Positions 1-11,158 of a stretch of 64,000 nt of DNA are shown in pieces. The notes under the pieces were generated by a model that saw nothing but the letters and a program-made list of their open reading frames with translations, was not told the DNA's origin and searched no databases. The first letter of the stretch is position 1; each line of letters starts with the position of its first letter. The position numbers and the translations under genes were made by a program. The DNA is from Colletotrichum lupini (taxonomy: Eukaryota; Ascomycota; Sordariomycetes; Glomerellales; Glomerellaceae). Location: the NCBI RefSeq assembly GCF_023278565.1, contig NC_064680.1:4154001-4218000 (forward strand), written 5' to 3'.

Positions 1-2
1 GC

Positions 3-782
3 TCCGAGCTTGGAGTGTTGCAACGGTACCACTCGTCCATTTTCATGCAAGCGCTGAATATATTACTCACAAGCGCACAGGTTCTCATCTCGGCGCCCCT
101 CCTCTACTTCCTCAAACCACGTATCCCCGTCTCCCAGTCCTCCGCCGTACGCCGAATCAACCTCAACTTCATCCAGCTCCCCTTCTTCTGGATGCTCCAA
201 ATCGGCAACGTCCTACAATCACTCGGCTATTTCCTCCCCTACACCTACCTCTCCACCTACGCCGTCCAACAACTCCACGTCTCTACAACTGTAGCAACGA
301 CCCTGCTCGTCCTCATCAACGTCACCTCCATCCCCGGCGGCATCGTTATGGGCAGCCTGGGAGACCACCTCCGCGTCACCACCGTGATCCTCATATCGAC
401 CATCGGTTCTGCGCTCGCAGTATTTTTGTTCTGGGGATTTTCGAGTCAGACAGCGCTGCTGGCTGTCTTCAGCATCACATACGGCTTCTTCGCCGGCGGG
501 TTCAGTTCTACCTGGTCTGGAGTGCTGTCTGAGTTGAAGGCTGAGAGCCCGGCGGTGGACACGGGGTTCATCTTTGGGTTGTTGGCTGGTGGGAGAGGAA
601 TCGGCAACGTGATTAGCGGGCCATTGAGCGTAGCTCTACTAACTGGGGATGGGTGGATAAGAGATGGCAAGGGCTGGGGGTATAGCGGACAATATGGCGG
701 CATTATCTTGTTCACAGGCGTTACGGCAATGTTGGGTGGATGGGGTGCACTTGGTAGAGTCAAGTGCATTTGCGCCAGGTGA
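3..782 (+). CDS. MFS transporter, monocarboxylate type, C-terminal part
   Basis: The reading frame is open from the first bases of the window, so the gene starts outside it and only about 260 C-terminal residues are seen, ending at TGA 780-782. The visible part holds roughly six to seven hydrophobic segments, a cytoplasmic-loop-like stretch (LKPRIPVSQSSAVRRIN) and the typical second-half MFS loop G-x-L-G-D-x-L-R. Spacing and sequence resemble the fungal monocarboxylate permease branch (SLC16-like), plasma-membrane carriers of small organic acids or of unknown substrates. No intron is needed in the visible part. An AG/GTGAGC sequence at the very end looks like a splice donor, so a further 3' exon cannot be excluded. 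The family call is good; the substrate is unknown. Confidence 0.75.
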   Translation, partial: SELGVLQRYHSSIFMQALNILLTSAQVLISAPLLYFLKPRIPVSQSSAVRRINLNFIQLPFFWMLQIGNVLQSLGYFLPYTYLSTYAVQQLHVSTTVATTLLVLINVTSIPGGIVMGSLGDHLRVTTVILISTIGSALAVFLFWGFSSQTALLAVFSITYGFFAGGFSSTWSGVLSELKAESPAVDTGFIFGLLAGGRGIGNVISGPLSVALLTGDGWIRDGKGWGYSGQYGGIILFTGVTAMLGGWGALGRVKCICAR

Positions 783-1056
783 GCTCAATGCTTAGGCCTG
801 ATCCCATGCTAATGTCACTCCTCCACGCTTCGATCAATCGGACGTCGGTAGTCGGAGTAAGAGAAGTAAGGCAAATGCGTAGCCGATATCTGGTTCTTGG
901 TATCAAATTTGCGAAAACATCCATGTCCAGAAGGCAACATAGGATAGGGCCAAAAGTTTGATCATGGGTAGACATTATTGCTATAAATCTCTCTAGTCTG
1001 ATTGTGGCATAATCCTCAACCTCCTAGATGAATCAATCATCATTATAACCACCCGT

Positions 1057-2802
1057 CTAGTGGTTTCTCTTGTAAATGGTACCGTTTCCGGTAAAGTTAC
1101 CAGTCTGGGTAGTGAAGTCATCAGTGTTGCTGAAGTTGTCAATCTTTCCGAGCAGAATCTCGAGCATGCGGTACGCGACACCAGGAGTGTATCCGGGCAG
1201 CTCATGGCCGGCAAGACGAGCAGTGTAGAAGGTCAATCCACGATCGGCGGTCCACACACCCTGAATACCGGCGCCGGCAAGCGCGCCAGCATTGTACTCG
1301 GGGTGGTAAGGAGCGATGAGAGGCGTAGTGGGATACTCCGACAGACCCTGCGCGCCGTTCCAGGTCATGTTCTGGATCGCGAAAAGCGTACCGTTGGTGC
1401 TGAGAAGCATGTCGAGGTCACCAGAGCCGATGATGGTGTTGTTGGTGAACTCGATAACGCGCTGCAGGGCACCAGTGATGGCGGGGCCGTTAGACTGGTC
1501 AGAGCCGCGGCGAGTTCCGTTTCCGAAAACGTTGACATTGGTGCACTGCTGCCAATTGGAGTTGAGGGGTGCGTTGAGCGCCTTCTTGACGTCGGTGCGG
1601 TTGAAGTAGATCTCGGCGCCAGGCGGGGTGTAGTCGCCGCTGTTCACGATGCCGAGCTGGGAGTATGGGTGCGGGCAGGTCTCGGTGATGTGGTAGATGT
1701 TGAAGCAGGGGTTGACCTCGATGATGGCCTCGTAGAAGGTATCGAACATGTCGCAGGCGTAGACATCGCTGTTGTAGGGATCGGGCAGGACGGGGAAGGG
1801 CTCCTGGGGCGGCGGGAACTGGAAGTAGGTGTCGAGGTAGGAGGAGTAGTTGCACGAGTCCTGGCGGTCGCGGACTTGCTCCATGAAGGTCTCGTTGAGG
1901 TAGAAGAGGTTGTTCCAGAACTCGACGTAGGGGAGGATGACAACCTGCTGCTGAATCGTCTCGTCGCCGATGATGGGGTCGTTGATCGAGATACCGGCCA
2001 GGTTAAAGTAGTCGGTATCGTTGGCGGAAATGAAACCGTCAGCAATGTATGGGACGTAGTATCCGGCGTACGACTCTCCAGTGATGTAGGTCTTCCAGGT
2101 CTTGAGGTCAAAGGTGTCGATGAAGCTCTTGTAGAAACCGCGGAACTCGGTCGCAAGCTGGACCTCATCGGTGATATTGGGTACTCCCTGGGAGTAGCCA
2201 ACACCGACGGGCTGCTCGACCCACAGCATGTTGGTCAAGTTGGTCCATGAGTAGGGGTTCTGAACGGGGGCAAGTGTGCCCGCTTCCCAAGTGAATGGGC
2301 CGTTCTCCGTGAGGAAACCGGAAAGAGAGGAACATCCTGGTCCACCATTGAGCCTGTATTACGTTAGCGGGTTGCTTCAGATCCGACTATTACTTTGCTA
2401 TCTTACCAGATAACCACCTCTTCAGGGGTCTGCGCGGCTGATGAGGGGAAGAACCAGAAGAAAAGCTCGCGAGTCTCGTCGGGGCTGTCGGAGATGGGGA
2501 GCAATCCAGCGTAGGATTCGCCAATGTCGAAGGGCACTTCGGGAATACCAGTGCCATTGACAGCGAAGGCTTGGAGAGAAGTCAGATTGGCGACCAAGAG
2601 CTTCAATGCCTGTCAATTACTCACCCTTAGTCTTCTCCGTCAAAAATTGGGAGGCGCGCTTCTGAATCTCAGGGTGAGAGAAGGGCTGGTTGGCCGAGCG
2701 CCTCTCGACAATGGACCTCGGAAGCGTAGGCTTGGTCGGCTTCTTGAAAGCAAGCGCAGAAGAGGCGCAAAGCAGCCCGCTGAAGAGGTTGAGGAGCTTC
2801 AT
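1057..2802 (-). CDS. secreted serine carboxypeptidase, peptidase family S10
   Basis: Three exons, 2802-2625, 2569-2407 and 2353-1057, give a 545-residue protein. Intron 1 (2624-2570) is GTGAGT..CAAG and intron 2 (2406-2354) is GTAAGA..ACAG; the second splits the Trp codon of [11 protein letters not shown] signal peptide is visible ([18 protein letters not shown]), followed by a short pro-region. The catalytic triad is intact by motif: Ser208 in GESYAG, Asp426 in GSGDLDML and His497 in AGHELPGY. Many N-x-S/T sequons indicate a secreted glycoprotein. It removes C-terminal amino acids from peptides at acid pH, as carboxypeptidase S1-like enzymes do. The length suits the family. It is transcribed divergently from the small membrane protein at 4611, sharing a 1.8 kb intergenic region. 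The family assignment is very secure; the exact substrate preference is not. Confidence 0.93.
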
Positions 2803-4610
2803 CTTGAGTTTGACTGGGGAGAGACTGCAAGCAAGTGAAGACTTCTACTCCGACCAGAGCTGGCCCGGCCGCGGTATTTGAACATTTTCGTATATGACGG
2901 CATCACTTCACAAAGGCCCTGACGCTTACCATAGGCAGAAGGAGAAGGTCCAAAATGCCCAAAAGTCCCCTGATATAATGGGTCACTTCTCGATGATTGA
3001 ACGGCAGTGGGTCCAGGCAAATGTTGATCGTTGGTTCATGGTACGTTGGTCGGTTGTTCGGCATGCGAGAAAGCGTTGCTAGCCGGTCTCCTCCAAAGGT
3101 ACCTTGGACTCATCTAGGCCTTTTGGAAAGCTCATATCGAGAAAAGCCGTGTTCAGATTACCTTGAACCTTGAGGTCATTTGGTAATGAGCTTGTACTGA
3201 TAAGCCTGATTGGCCTTGGCCGAGTCTCGGTGTCATGTAAACTTCATGTGTCCTTCTTAGTGACCAACGGCGCAGAGGAACCTGGCACTTCTGGGTATTA
3301 ATCGCGTGTTCGGCTCTTGAAGGCCGCATAAAAGTTGTAAGATGACGCAGCCGGGAACGAACTGTCACCTTCCTCTTACGGTTAAGGCCGGTCCCGCAGA
3401 TCGACAATGAAGCTCCAACGGCCCTCGCGGCGCGTTCGTGATTCGATCATTGTGTCTTAGTGTCGTGGGAGCAGACAGGGCCCCGGATAGATCAAGCTTC
3501 GGGCGCACGATGCAGCCGAAGCTTGGGCTAGCTTGGCGAAGCTTGTCAAGCTTAGCGACTCTCGGGGCGGCGTTGGGCGGGTTGTTTGCCTGGAGCCTGG
3601 AAGATCGATACAAACGCGGCAGAGCGGGAGAGAAACAAAAAGTCCGACATCCCCGGCATATCAACAGGGATCAAAGGCTCGCGAGCATTAGGACCTGCCT
3701 GGGAGGTACTACGGTGATATCGTATTGCAAAGTGCGGGATGTCGCGTAATCACGACCTTGAGTGATGCGATGCAGGGTAAGAAAGCTCGATAGATGCTAG
3801 ATTGCGAGACGAGTAATTCGCTCATGTGAATTACACGGCTTAACTATTGCCCGTTGTGTATGTCAAGGTTACTCAAAAGTTCCAGTTCATCTCATTCTTA
3901 GGAAGTTGAGTCCACCTCAATCTGCCTCCCGCAGAATTGTGTTTGGAACCCCGCGCCATCGCGCACTTCTCGCTCAGTAACTAGTCTTACTCCAGGACGC
4001 CCCAGAGTCCAAGGACATTCCTCCAGCACGTGGAGTTCAAGAACCGTTGCTATTTACGCCTCGCCTCTCCTCCAACAAAACCGTCGTCGACGGCGAGAGG
4101 AGCTTGGCGCAAGAACCCCATGGACCCCTCAATCGCCGGCATCACGTGGTGCCAGGCGTTGACTTACGATAGCAGGATGATGGTTATAACCAATGGAAGC
4201 TGACAGGCCCAAGAGAAGGATGACATCAGGCGCGTTGGCACTGCAGTCCGGTCCAGTGACTAACCTAGTGTGCGTCTTGAGCACTGCCCGCGCGTCGCAC
4301 GGCCACACCGAGCCATCGTCCCCCTCAATTGCATGCAGCATTTGCGGCGTGATTGAAATGTAAAAACGGTTTCAGCCCTCTGTGCAGAAAAGAGGCGGAA
4401 ATCGACCAATACAATGACCGGAATGCCGTGGCTGAAGATGCTGACGCGGCAGCCACACTGTTGGTTGGCCTCACAAGGCCCAACATCAATCCGTCTGACA
4501 TCGCCAAAGTAGAAAACTATCGTACTTGAACCTGACGCAAGGTAACGTTGAAATACCCACAAGTCGATCGCAAATCCATCATCACAAAGAGCCGCAAAGA
4601 CGCAGCTACA
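2803..4610. other. 1.8 kb divergent intergenic region
   Basis: This lies between the starts of the carboxypeptidase (leftward) and the small membrane protein (rightward), so it should hold both promoters. Open frames here are short, overlap on both strands and show no recognisable domain. One local oddity is a cluster of AAGCTT hexamers at about 3492-3553. No tRNA or repeat was seen. Confidence 0.6.
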
Positions 4611-4985
4611 ATGGGACCCTCAAAGACATCACTCTCCGAGGCGGCACCAGCCTACGACGAGCACGGCTTCCACGACGAGCACCCCGTAAACGCATTCCCC
4701 CCATCGGGATCAGCCTCAGCCTACGCGACAATCCCTCAGAACGACGAGCGCGATATCGAGCTGGTACACGATCACTCGGCGCCAGATCCGTCGGCCCCTT
4801 TCAACCCCTTCAAGCCGCACCAACACTGCGAAACGTGCGACAAGTTCACGTCGGCGCGCGAGGTCAGGGCCAACGAGAGGCACTGCTGCCTCTGGGTTGC
4901 CATAGTGTTCATAACAATTAGCGTCTCGATGGCGGTGATGGGAATTGTTGCTGTCGAGGCAAAGTTCAGGCATCACAAAGATTAG
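4611..4985 (+). CDS. small single-pass membrane protein, unknown function
   Basis: A single-exon frame of 124 residues starts at MGPSKTSLSEAAPAYDEH. An upstream in-frame ATG at 4548 would add 21 residues, but the inner ATG has a better context (AGCTACAATGGGA). The first 85 residues are hydrophilic and rich in Pro, Ser, Asp and His; a short cysteine pair (CETCDKFTSAREVRANERHCC) precedes one strongly hydrophobic segment (LWVAIVFITISVSMAVMGIVAV). The tail is short and basic (EAKFRHHKD). This is the layout of a tail-anchored or single-pass protein. I do not recognise the family. It ends 157 bp from the convergent DHA1 transporter. Confidence 0.6.
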   Translation: MGPSKTSLSEAAPAYDEHGFHDEHPVNAFPPSGSASAYATIPQNDERDIELVHDHSAPDPSAPFNPFKPHQHCETCDKFTSAREVRANERHCCLWVAIVFITISVSMAVMGIVAVEAKFRHHKD

Positions 4986-5142
4986 GCATCGAGAACACGG
5001 TTGTTTCTCCAAGTTGTCTGTCTACTAGATGTGACTTTCTAGTATTTGGGAGGTCCTTTGTCTGGGTTGGTGCGCAACAGTCGGGTGATCGATCCAGAAG
5101 CCAAGGCTTGCCCCAAGCAAATGCCGACAAGACTGCGTCTCA

Positions 5143-6928
5143 TCAAGGTCTGCGCTGCTTCCTCCAACCCGGTCCCTTCTTGCGAATGATCCAAGCCAAA
5201 GGCAACTCAGTGGCAAGGAGCAATGCATAGATAGCAAAACACCAACCCAAACCCGCAGCATCGGCGAGTGGTTGTAGTGCTGCAATTGCCGCACCCGCTC
5301 CCAAGCATCTCACTATGCTGGACGCACCCTGTGCTGTAGCAGATCTTTCGCAGTTGAGGTCGGTTAAGAGTGTTCCTGTCATCTAGGTGTTTTGGTTAGA
5401 GCCTCGTTCATTCCATTCTAGATTTGTAATAAGCTTCGTACCGTGAACAGACTAGCAGTGGTGATTCCAGTGATAAACTGCATTATGATCATGACAGCCA
5501 TGTGCTAGACCATATCAGCGCCATGTTGTGACTTGAGATTACGAGCAGTTTTACCGCTTTTGCCATGAGCGCGAGACCGTATCCAACAGTTCCTAACGCG
5601 TTTATAGTGACTAAAAAGTTCAAGCCCTTCAATCTGACTTGTTCAATCTGTACTTCAGAGGGCGCAATGCCATTTTGGTCACTACTTTCTGATAGTTTGC
5701 TTGTTGCTGTTCGGTAATTCCGATTGAGAATTCTCCCTATCTCATCCGTCAGCCCATACTAAGTAGTCTAAGAGTAGGGGGATGTCAAACCGGTTGTAAA
5801 TGATCCTATACCTCCGGCGACCCCGGAAGGGATATATATCAATCCCGCAGTCAGGTAGTCTAGTTTGTAGATCTCCGAACACTGGGCACCCAGCGATGTT
5901 TGCAGCGTCATTTTCACGGAATATGTGATGCCGTACAGGAGTATCACTACGAGTGAGCTGCGGTCTTTCAAGATCGGCAGACAGGCGAACGGGTTTGGCC
6001 AGTGTCGCCTGGAATTTTGACTTCTTAATGCTCCTCCGTTCTTCCTTTGGGGGCTCTTATTGATCAGAGTGAAGAAGCTCCAGTAAATGCCCCTGGCGTT
6101 GGCGCTGCCATTTCCCACGATGTTGCGCTGCGTCTCGGGGAAGAAAAACAGCATGGTAAGAGCTGTAATTGAAATAATAATTGTCAGGAACCAGAATATC
6201 CATCTCCATCCAAGCTCTTGAGTTATGCCGCCTCCAATCACAGGTCCAAGACTAGGGGCAATGTCTGTACTTGCGCACGCGTCAATGTAAGTATTCCTAT
6301 AGTCAGTATGTAAAGGCAAATGATGAACCTACAAGAGTAACAATACACCAACGAAACCTCCCCTATCTTTCGGCAATGTAATGTCCGATATAACACCGTA
6401 GGTAATGGCAGTCAACCCTACTCGGTGTCAGAGACGATCTGGGCACATGATAGTCAGGCACTGATCCTCACCAGAAGCACCTGAGCTCTGAAGCATACGA
6501 AGCACCAGTAGGGCAGGAAATGAACTTTGGAGAGCAATCCCAACATTTGCTCCAATCATCAAGACGAACATCAAGAAGAATATTGGTCTCCGGCCACTTT
6601 GGTCAGCCATATCCCCCATAAAGGCAGGTGCAATCGCGGCGATAATCAAATACGAGGTTACTGTAAGATTGATCAGGGAGACCGACACCCTAAGATCTCG
6701 AGAGATGGGAACAATGGCCGGGTAGTATATGTAACTGCTCATGGTAGAAAACATGGCCGAAAACGATGCGCTGAGGCTGATCCAGTGTTTCTGCCATTTG
6801 GTAAAAACCGTAAAAAGCTCGTCTTCGTTGACGACCTCGTTCTCGAGCTCAGCGTCTTGATGGGATGTAAGGATAGGTTCCAGAGGTACTATACCATCGG
6901 TACCTTCAAGATCATTGACCCGGGCCAT
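5143..6928 (-). CDS. MFS multidrug/polyamine-type transporter (DHA1), six exons
   Basis: Exons 6928-6472, 6417-6333, 6269-5791, 5736-5555, 5504-5442 and 5382-5143 join in frame to 501 residues. The introns are 50-63 bp, starting GTGAGG, GTAGGT, GTTTGA, GTAAAA and GTACGA. The protein has a hydrophilic acidic N-terminus (about 45 residues), then twelve predicted membrane segments. DHA1 signatures include GDMADQSGRRP between segments 2 and 3, APSLGPVIGG in segment 5, and FPETQRNIVGNG before the central loop. The second half (TGRILNRNYR, LLTDLNCERSATAQGASSIVRC) resembles the QDR/TPO drug and polyamine exporters, proton-driven pumps of the plasma membrane. The third intron's acceptor (GATAG at 5738-5737) was chosen because it alone restores the frame. 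Family secure; substrate unknown. Confidence 0.85.
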
Positions 6929-7342
6929 TTCGTCTAGGTAGAGTTGATGAAGCTTCAGCCTTCAGTTAACTCAGAAAACGACTTTGGAGCGCGAGCTGTT
7001 GAGGATACGAGGTAGGTAAGCAACAAGACAGTTGCTCTGTCCTGGAAAAACGTCATTAGTGTCAGAAATTTGCTCTTCATGTCACGGAAAAGCCAGAGCC
7101 GTCATTTCTTGGGAGGCGGGGTAGCAACCAATCACACGAAATGAGCTCGTTGCACAGCAGATGACAGACAGTTGGTTGTTGATCCTCAGGCTTGTGGCTG
7201 CAACCGCAACATGGCAACACCACATGCAGGAATTGAATCTGACAACCTGGAAATTGATCACATCTCTTCAATTGGAATGTCGGTGAAACGCTTCATCAGT
7301 TCAATTCTCTCAAACATCGATTTCTCAAATACTGAACGTTTA
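6929..7342. other. intergenic, promoter side of DHA1 transporter
   Basis: This 414 bp lies between the start of the DHA1 transporter and the 3' end of the fructosamine-kinase-like gene, which runs the same way. I see no coding frame or repeat in it. Confidence 0.5.
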
Positions 7343-8665
7343 CTACACCAAACCAACTGGAACTGGTGCAGCGATCTGGGACTCAAAGGAAACCTGGGCT
7401 CTCTCAACATCCTTTCTTTCTTGACTCTCGTCTTTAACCCTATCACCTAGAAGACGCATATTGCTGAGGAATCTATGGAATATTTGTAAGCACTTCGCGA
7501 TTGTAACTCGTGGCCGATGAGCAAATTCATATTCAACGTACGCATCTCTCAACTTCAGCTCATTGGGGTATAGGCTGGCGAGGCAGACCTGATGGCGGAT
7601 GAGGTAGATGATTATGCGGCTGTCGGCATCTTCTTCAGGTTCGGAAATTGGTACATGCTTCCAGTACTCTCGAAAGTATGCCTTCCCAAGTGGATATCTT
7701 GGGTTGCGGAATGGGGCCAACTCAACTTCACAAATGTCAGTTCCGGCAGTATCACATTCGATAGCACTACAGATCTAAGTTTCTCCCAACTCACTTTCGT
7801 TATGGGCCCATAGGGCGTTTGCGTCGTATACAATGATGGTTTCGTTGTCCAGCTTGTACTTGACGTTTCCAGGCCAGAGATCTGTGTGGCAGAGTGTTGG
7901 TTTGATAGAGCGGCCTTCTGTCTCCAAGGGACGCAAGTAACGAGGAAGCACTGTGTCCAGAAAGAAATTCAATGTTGTCTCATCTTCGGCGGCGTAGGCG
8001 CCGCGAATGACTCTTTCCCTTTGCAACAGGAACTTCATATGAGTCGTCCACCATACTTCCCAGGAAGATTCCCAGCCATTGGGTTGTGTCAGGTTGCCAA
8101 AATGAGTATTCACTGAGAATCCAAACATCCCTGTGGGAGATTTCCCTGCACTGCGGAGATGAAGCGCACTTGGGACCGCCATATATGTCTCTGGAGGTGG
8201 GATGTCATCGTCAATCATGTCCTCAAACTCCAGGAGGAGGAAATAAGTGTTCGGCTGAGATGCATACTCCCTGAACGCGACTGGCCGAGGGATGTATTCA
8301 GGGATGAACTTGTATACGCTGCTTTCGGAATGCCAGTGTGCTCGAATCTGTTCTAAGCCCCCCTCACCTCTTGCTTTCTGTGACACCAGTCAGGGAATGT
8401 TGAGCTTACGAGTACTGAGATAACTTTGAGATAACTTGAAATCATGCCTTTTCAAAGAATCTCTGAATGCTCCCATCTGGGAATTGAACGTTGTATTGTG
8501 TGGTATCGCACCAGTCGCTCAGTCCCAGAGATGTTGCCTCGATCACCTTGCCGTCCTTAGGAAGTTCTATGTCAAACCTCAGTATGTTATCATTAGTCAT
8601 GATACAATAGGCTTACCCGCAAGAAGATTCTCATCCACGGCCACTACTACACGGTCGCTGGCCAT
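7343..8665 (-). pseudogene. fructosamine/ketosamine-3-kinase-like gene, 5' end out of frame
   Basis: Exons 8577-8448, 8377-7795 and 7725-7343 read through about 364 residues of the fructosamine kinase family (APH-like fold; repairs early glycation adducts by phosphorylating protein-bound ketosamines). Visible family features are LPKDGKVIEATSLGLSDW at the start, FGFSVNTHFGNLTQPNGW, CHTDLWPGNV (the usual HGD catalytic motif reads HTD here) and IVYDANALWAHNE near the metal-binding Asp. Intron 7794-7726 is GTGAGT..GAAG. Intron 8447-8378 works only with a GC donor (AAG/GCATGA) and CACAG acceptor. A first coding exon, ATG at 8665 to donor GTAAGC at 8616, has the right position, but joining it to the acceptor at 8578 is one base out of frame and meets TAG at once. 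The gene may therefore be decaying or carry a sequence error. Confidence 0.65.
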
Positions 8666-9030
8666 GGCCTCAAGTTCTCAGGGTCTCAATATCGCTGGTT
8701 GATTGTTTTGGAAATATCATCGGTGGTTTGCCTCGGTGGGCCTGAGCAAAGTTTTGTGCTTGCACCTTGAGACTCAGGCTACCAATTCTCGCAACGAAAA
8801 GAAATTACAGCTCACGTAGTACATCGGCTTCTGTCTGTCGTGATGAACCGCGAAGCAGGCTATGCTGCAAGTAAGGTATGGGTCGATTTCGGTGTGATTG
8901 AGCCGCAAGGGGAAGATCAGGCAGTTTCCCCGCATCCAATTCTTCACCCCTGCCGCCTCGGACTTTGAGAAAGGCGTCACTGCCTTCAAAGGACTGGTAA
9001 TTCCTCCAGTAGGGTGGTTCGCCTGGTTAA
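8666..9030. other. divergent intergenic region
   Basis: The stretch lies between the fructosamine-kinase-like gene (leftward) and the WD40 gene (rightward). Two in-frame stops at 9010-9012 and 9028-9030 immediately precede the WD40 ATG, so that frame does not extend upstream here. Nothing else was recognised. Confidence 0.45.
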
Positions 9031-10914
9031 ATGTGGCACAGCTCGGTAACCAATGAGATACCCGCTGTAGTGTCTCGTGATCCTTCCAAGGACTGCAAGA
9101 GTCCGTCAAGGCGACATGACATTGATGGTATTTGGCAAAAGCAGATCAAAAGCACAGCGTTCTCCGTCTCGTTCAATGCCAACGACTCCAAAGTCTTTGT
9201 AACGTTGAAGGGGACTGTCAAGCAGGCAGTCCTTACCTTTTCGACCCGGTACGGAGAGCAGTCTGATTCGCTCTGCATTATCGAAGACAGATCTGACTCC
9301 AACTCCGACGATCATCACGAAAGTCTCGACAGATTTTGCCCAGAGGCTGTCCGCTTCTCCCCCGTTCTCGGCTACGCAGCTGTCACGTATCGCAGTTCCC
9401 ACCTGACTCTCTTCGATCTTAACGAGGAAGACAAGCTCGAGAGATTATTTCGCATAGAGAAGAAGGGCTCCGAAAAGTTACGTCCACCCCAAATTCTGGA
9501 TGTTGTCTTCAACCCCGCAATAGAATCTGGCCTGATGGCCGTTGCATACCAAGATGGGGATATCATTGTGATTCACTTTGATGAAGACCGGTGGCACCAG
9601 GTCGGCTCGGTCAGTCTGCACTCGCGAGTGCTCGCCAGCTCGCCGGATGGCATGATCCTGGCGGCCGGAGATACCGAAGGAGGAGTGTCGCTCTTCAACT
9701 TCGACTCTCTTCAGTTGTTACATCGACTTGAACTTCTTGAAGAGACTGTGGTTGGCATCATGTTCTCCTCCAACACCCTCAGGCTCTACGATATCCGGGG
9801 GCGTTCTTGCAATGTCTGGGAGCCTTCTGTTCTACTTAGGCAGAATGCGACCGACGATACGTCCAGCGACCAAGATGACATCCCAGACGAAAGCAATCTT
9901 CAAAGATCTGTTACCAGGCCTTTTGATGAGGCCAAGTTTGTTACTGTATTGACACCCATGGGTGATGACAAACATGTTTTTTGTGGTAGAGAAGACGGGT
10001 CCGTCTCGATTCACGATGTCAAAGACGGACAGAAGATTGTCGAGTTCAAGCATCACTCCGCAAGCATTCGCGTAGTCGAGTAGAACCCGAAGGTCAATCT
10101 CTTGGTAAGCGTCGATGCATCAACGAGATGCATTAGAATGCGCATATCTCCTCATCTTAAACACCACAATCCCTAGTATCAACAAGATGTTGTGTTCAAC
10201 TCCCGGGCGTCTTCATCGGTGTCACAAGCAATTATTGAACCAAATGGTCTTGCTGTTTTATTCTCTACACAGAGAGGTGAAGAACTGTGGCAAAACAAGA
10301 CTCCCCCGGAACCGTTTTCACCAAGTCAGCTCTCTACAGAAAGCAGTCAATGGATGCAGCATCCGACTGACAAGTCTCTTCTACTTCTTTTAGAACAGAG
10401 CACTGTACGCCCCTTCCGTTGGGATGATCTCAGATCAAATGCTTCTTTCTCCTCTATCTCCATGGTTCTGCCACCAGGTTTCAAGGATACAACACTGACG
10501 AACAAATGGTTTTCCCGTGTCGAGTTCGACGCCATGGTGCAAGCATTTCATCTACCAGCAGAAAACAAGAACACATTCCTTCTACTCACCAGTAGCAATA
10601 TTCATACTGCTTCCAAGCAAGTATCCGTCTCTTGCACCGTCAGCAGTCTTCTCGGGAGCGTGAAGGCTATTCTGGGGATCACTCGTTCCGCAGTCATATT
10701 CTTGACACGGGGCGGGTGGATCAGTTCTTTCAGTCTCAAAAGTTTTGAACGCGCGAAATCATATACACAGCACCTCTTTGTTCCCTCTTTCTGGCGTACA
10801 GGCGATCTTTTGATACGGACGGTGTCCAAAGACAGTGTGGCTATTGCATACAGGGATGAGATCATCATTATTCAAGGCTTCTTGGACTTTGACAAGAAAG
10901 TCGAGTGGCAGTAA
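9031..10914 (+). pseudogene. WD40-repeat protein, tail of an NLR-like (NACHT-WD) protein, two in-frame TAG stops
   Basis: One reading frame carries the same protein from 9031 to 10914, broken by TAG at 10081-10083 and TAG at 10174-10176. Before the first stop there are 350 residues with degenerate WD40 blades (AVRFSPVLGYAAVTY, SSPDGMILAAGDTEGGVSLF, GDDKHVFCGREDGSVSIHD). After it the frame continues as NPKVNLLVSVDASTRC, then VFNSRASSSVSQAI and a second beta-propeller-like half of about 240 residues. The residue expected at the first stop in such repeats is Trp (TGG to TAG). An annotation pipeline could hide the second stop as an intron (GTAAGC 10105 to TAG 10176, 72 bp, frame-neutral), but not the first. 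No NACHT or effector domain is present upstream, so this looks like an orphaned C-terminal propeller of a fungal NLR-type recognition protein. Confidence 0.6.
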
Positions 10915-11158
10915 AGTTTCATGCTTGGTTTTACATCGAATTCATTTTACGGGCGCAAAGGCAGCATTGGGGTGTTGCATATAGATGCATTGATGCTTTC
11001 TCGGAAAGGCCGTTTATCTCCATGTCGGGTCAGCATGAGACAGGCCCATCCATCTAAGCTACTAATGAGGAGCTTTAAGAGCAATGAGGCAAAAGACTGA
11101 TTCGAAGTGATGTCATGTCCACCGGTCCATAAGACCAGCGAACCAACCCCTTCTCCAA
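10915..11158. other. 3' intergenic spacer
   Basis: This 244 bp lies between the convergent ends of the WD40 gene and the dioxygenase gene. It probably holds the 3' untranslated regions of both; no other feature was seen. Confidence 0.4.

Noticed and set aside
1060..2250. A 396-codon open frame antisense to the carboxypeptidase
   Set aside because: Shadow of a GC-rich coding sequence; the opposite strand has the signal peptide, catalytic triad and matching introns.
5737..5790. Apparent frame break in the DHA1 transporter
   Set aside because: Using the acceptor GATAG rather than the two earlier AG sites gives TTG-RILNRNYR in frame.
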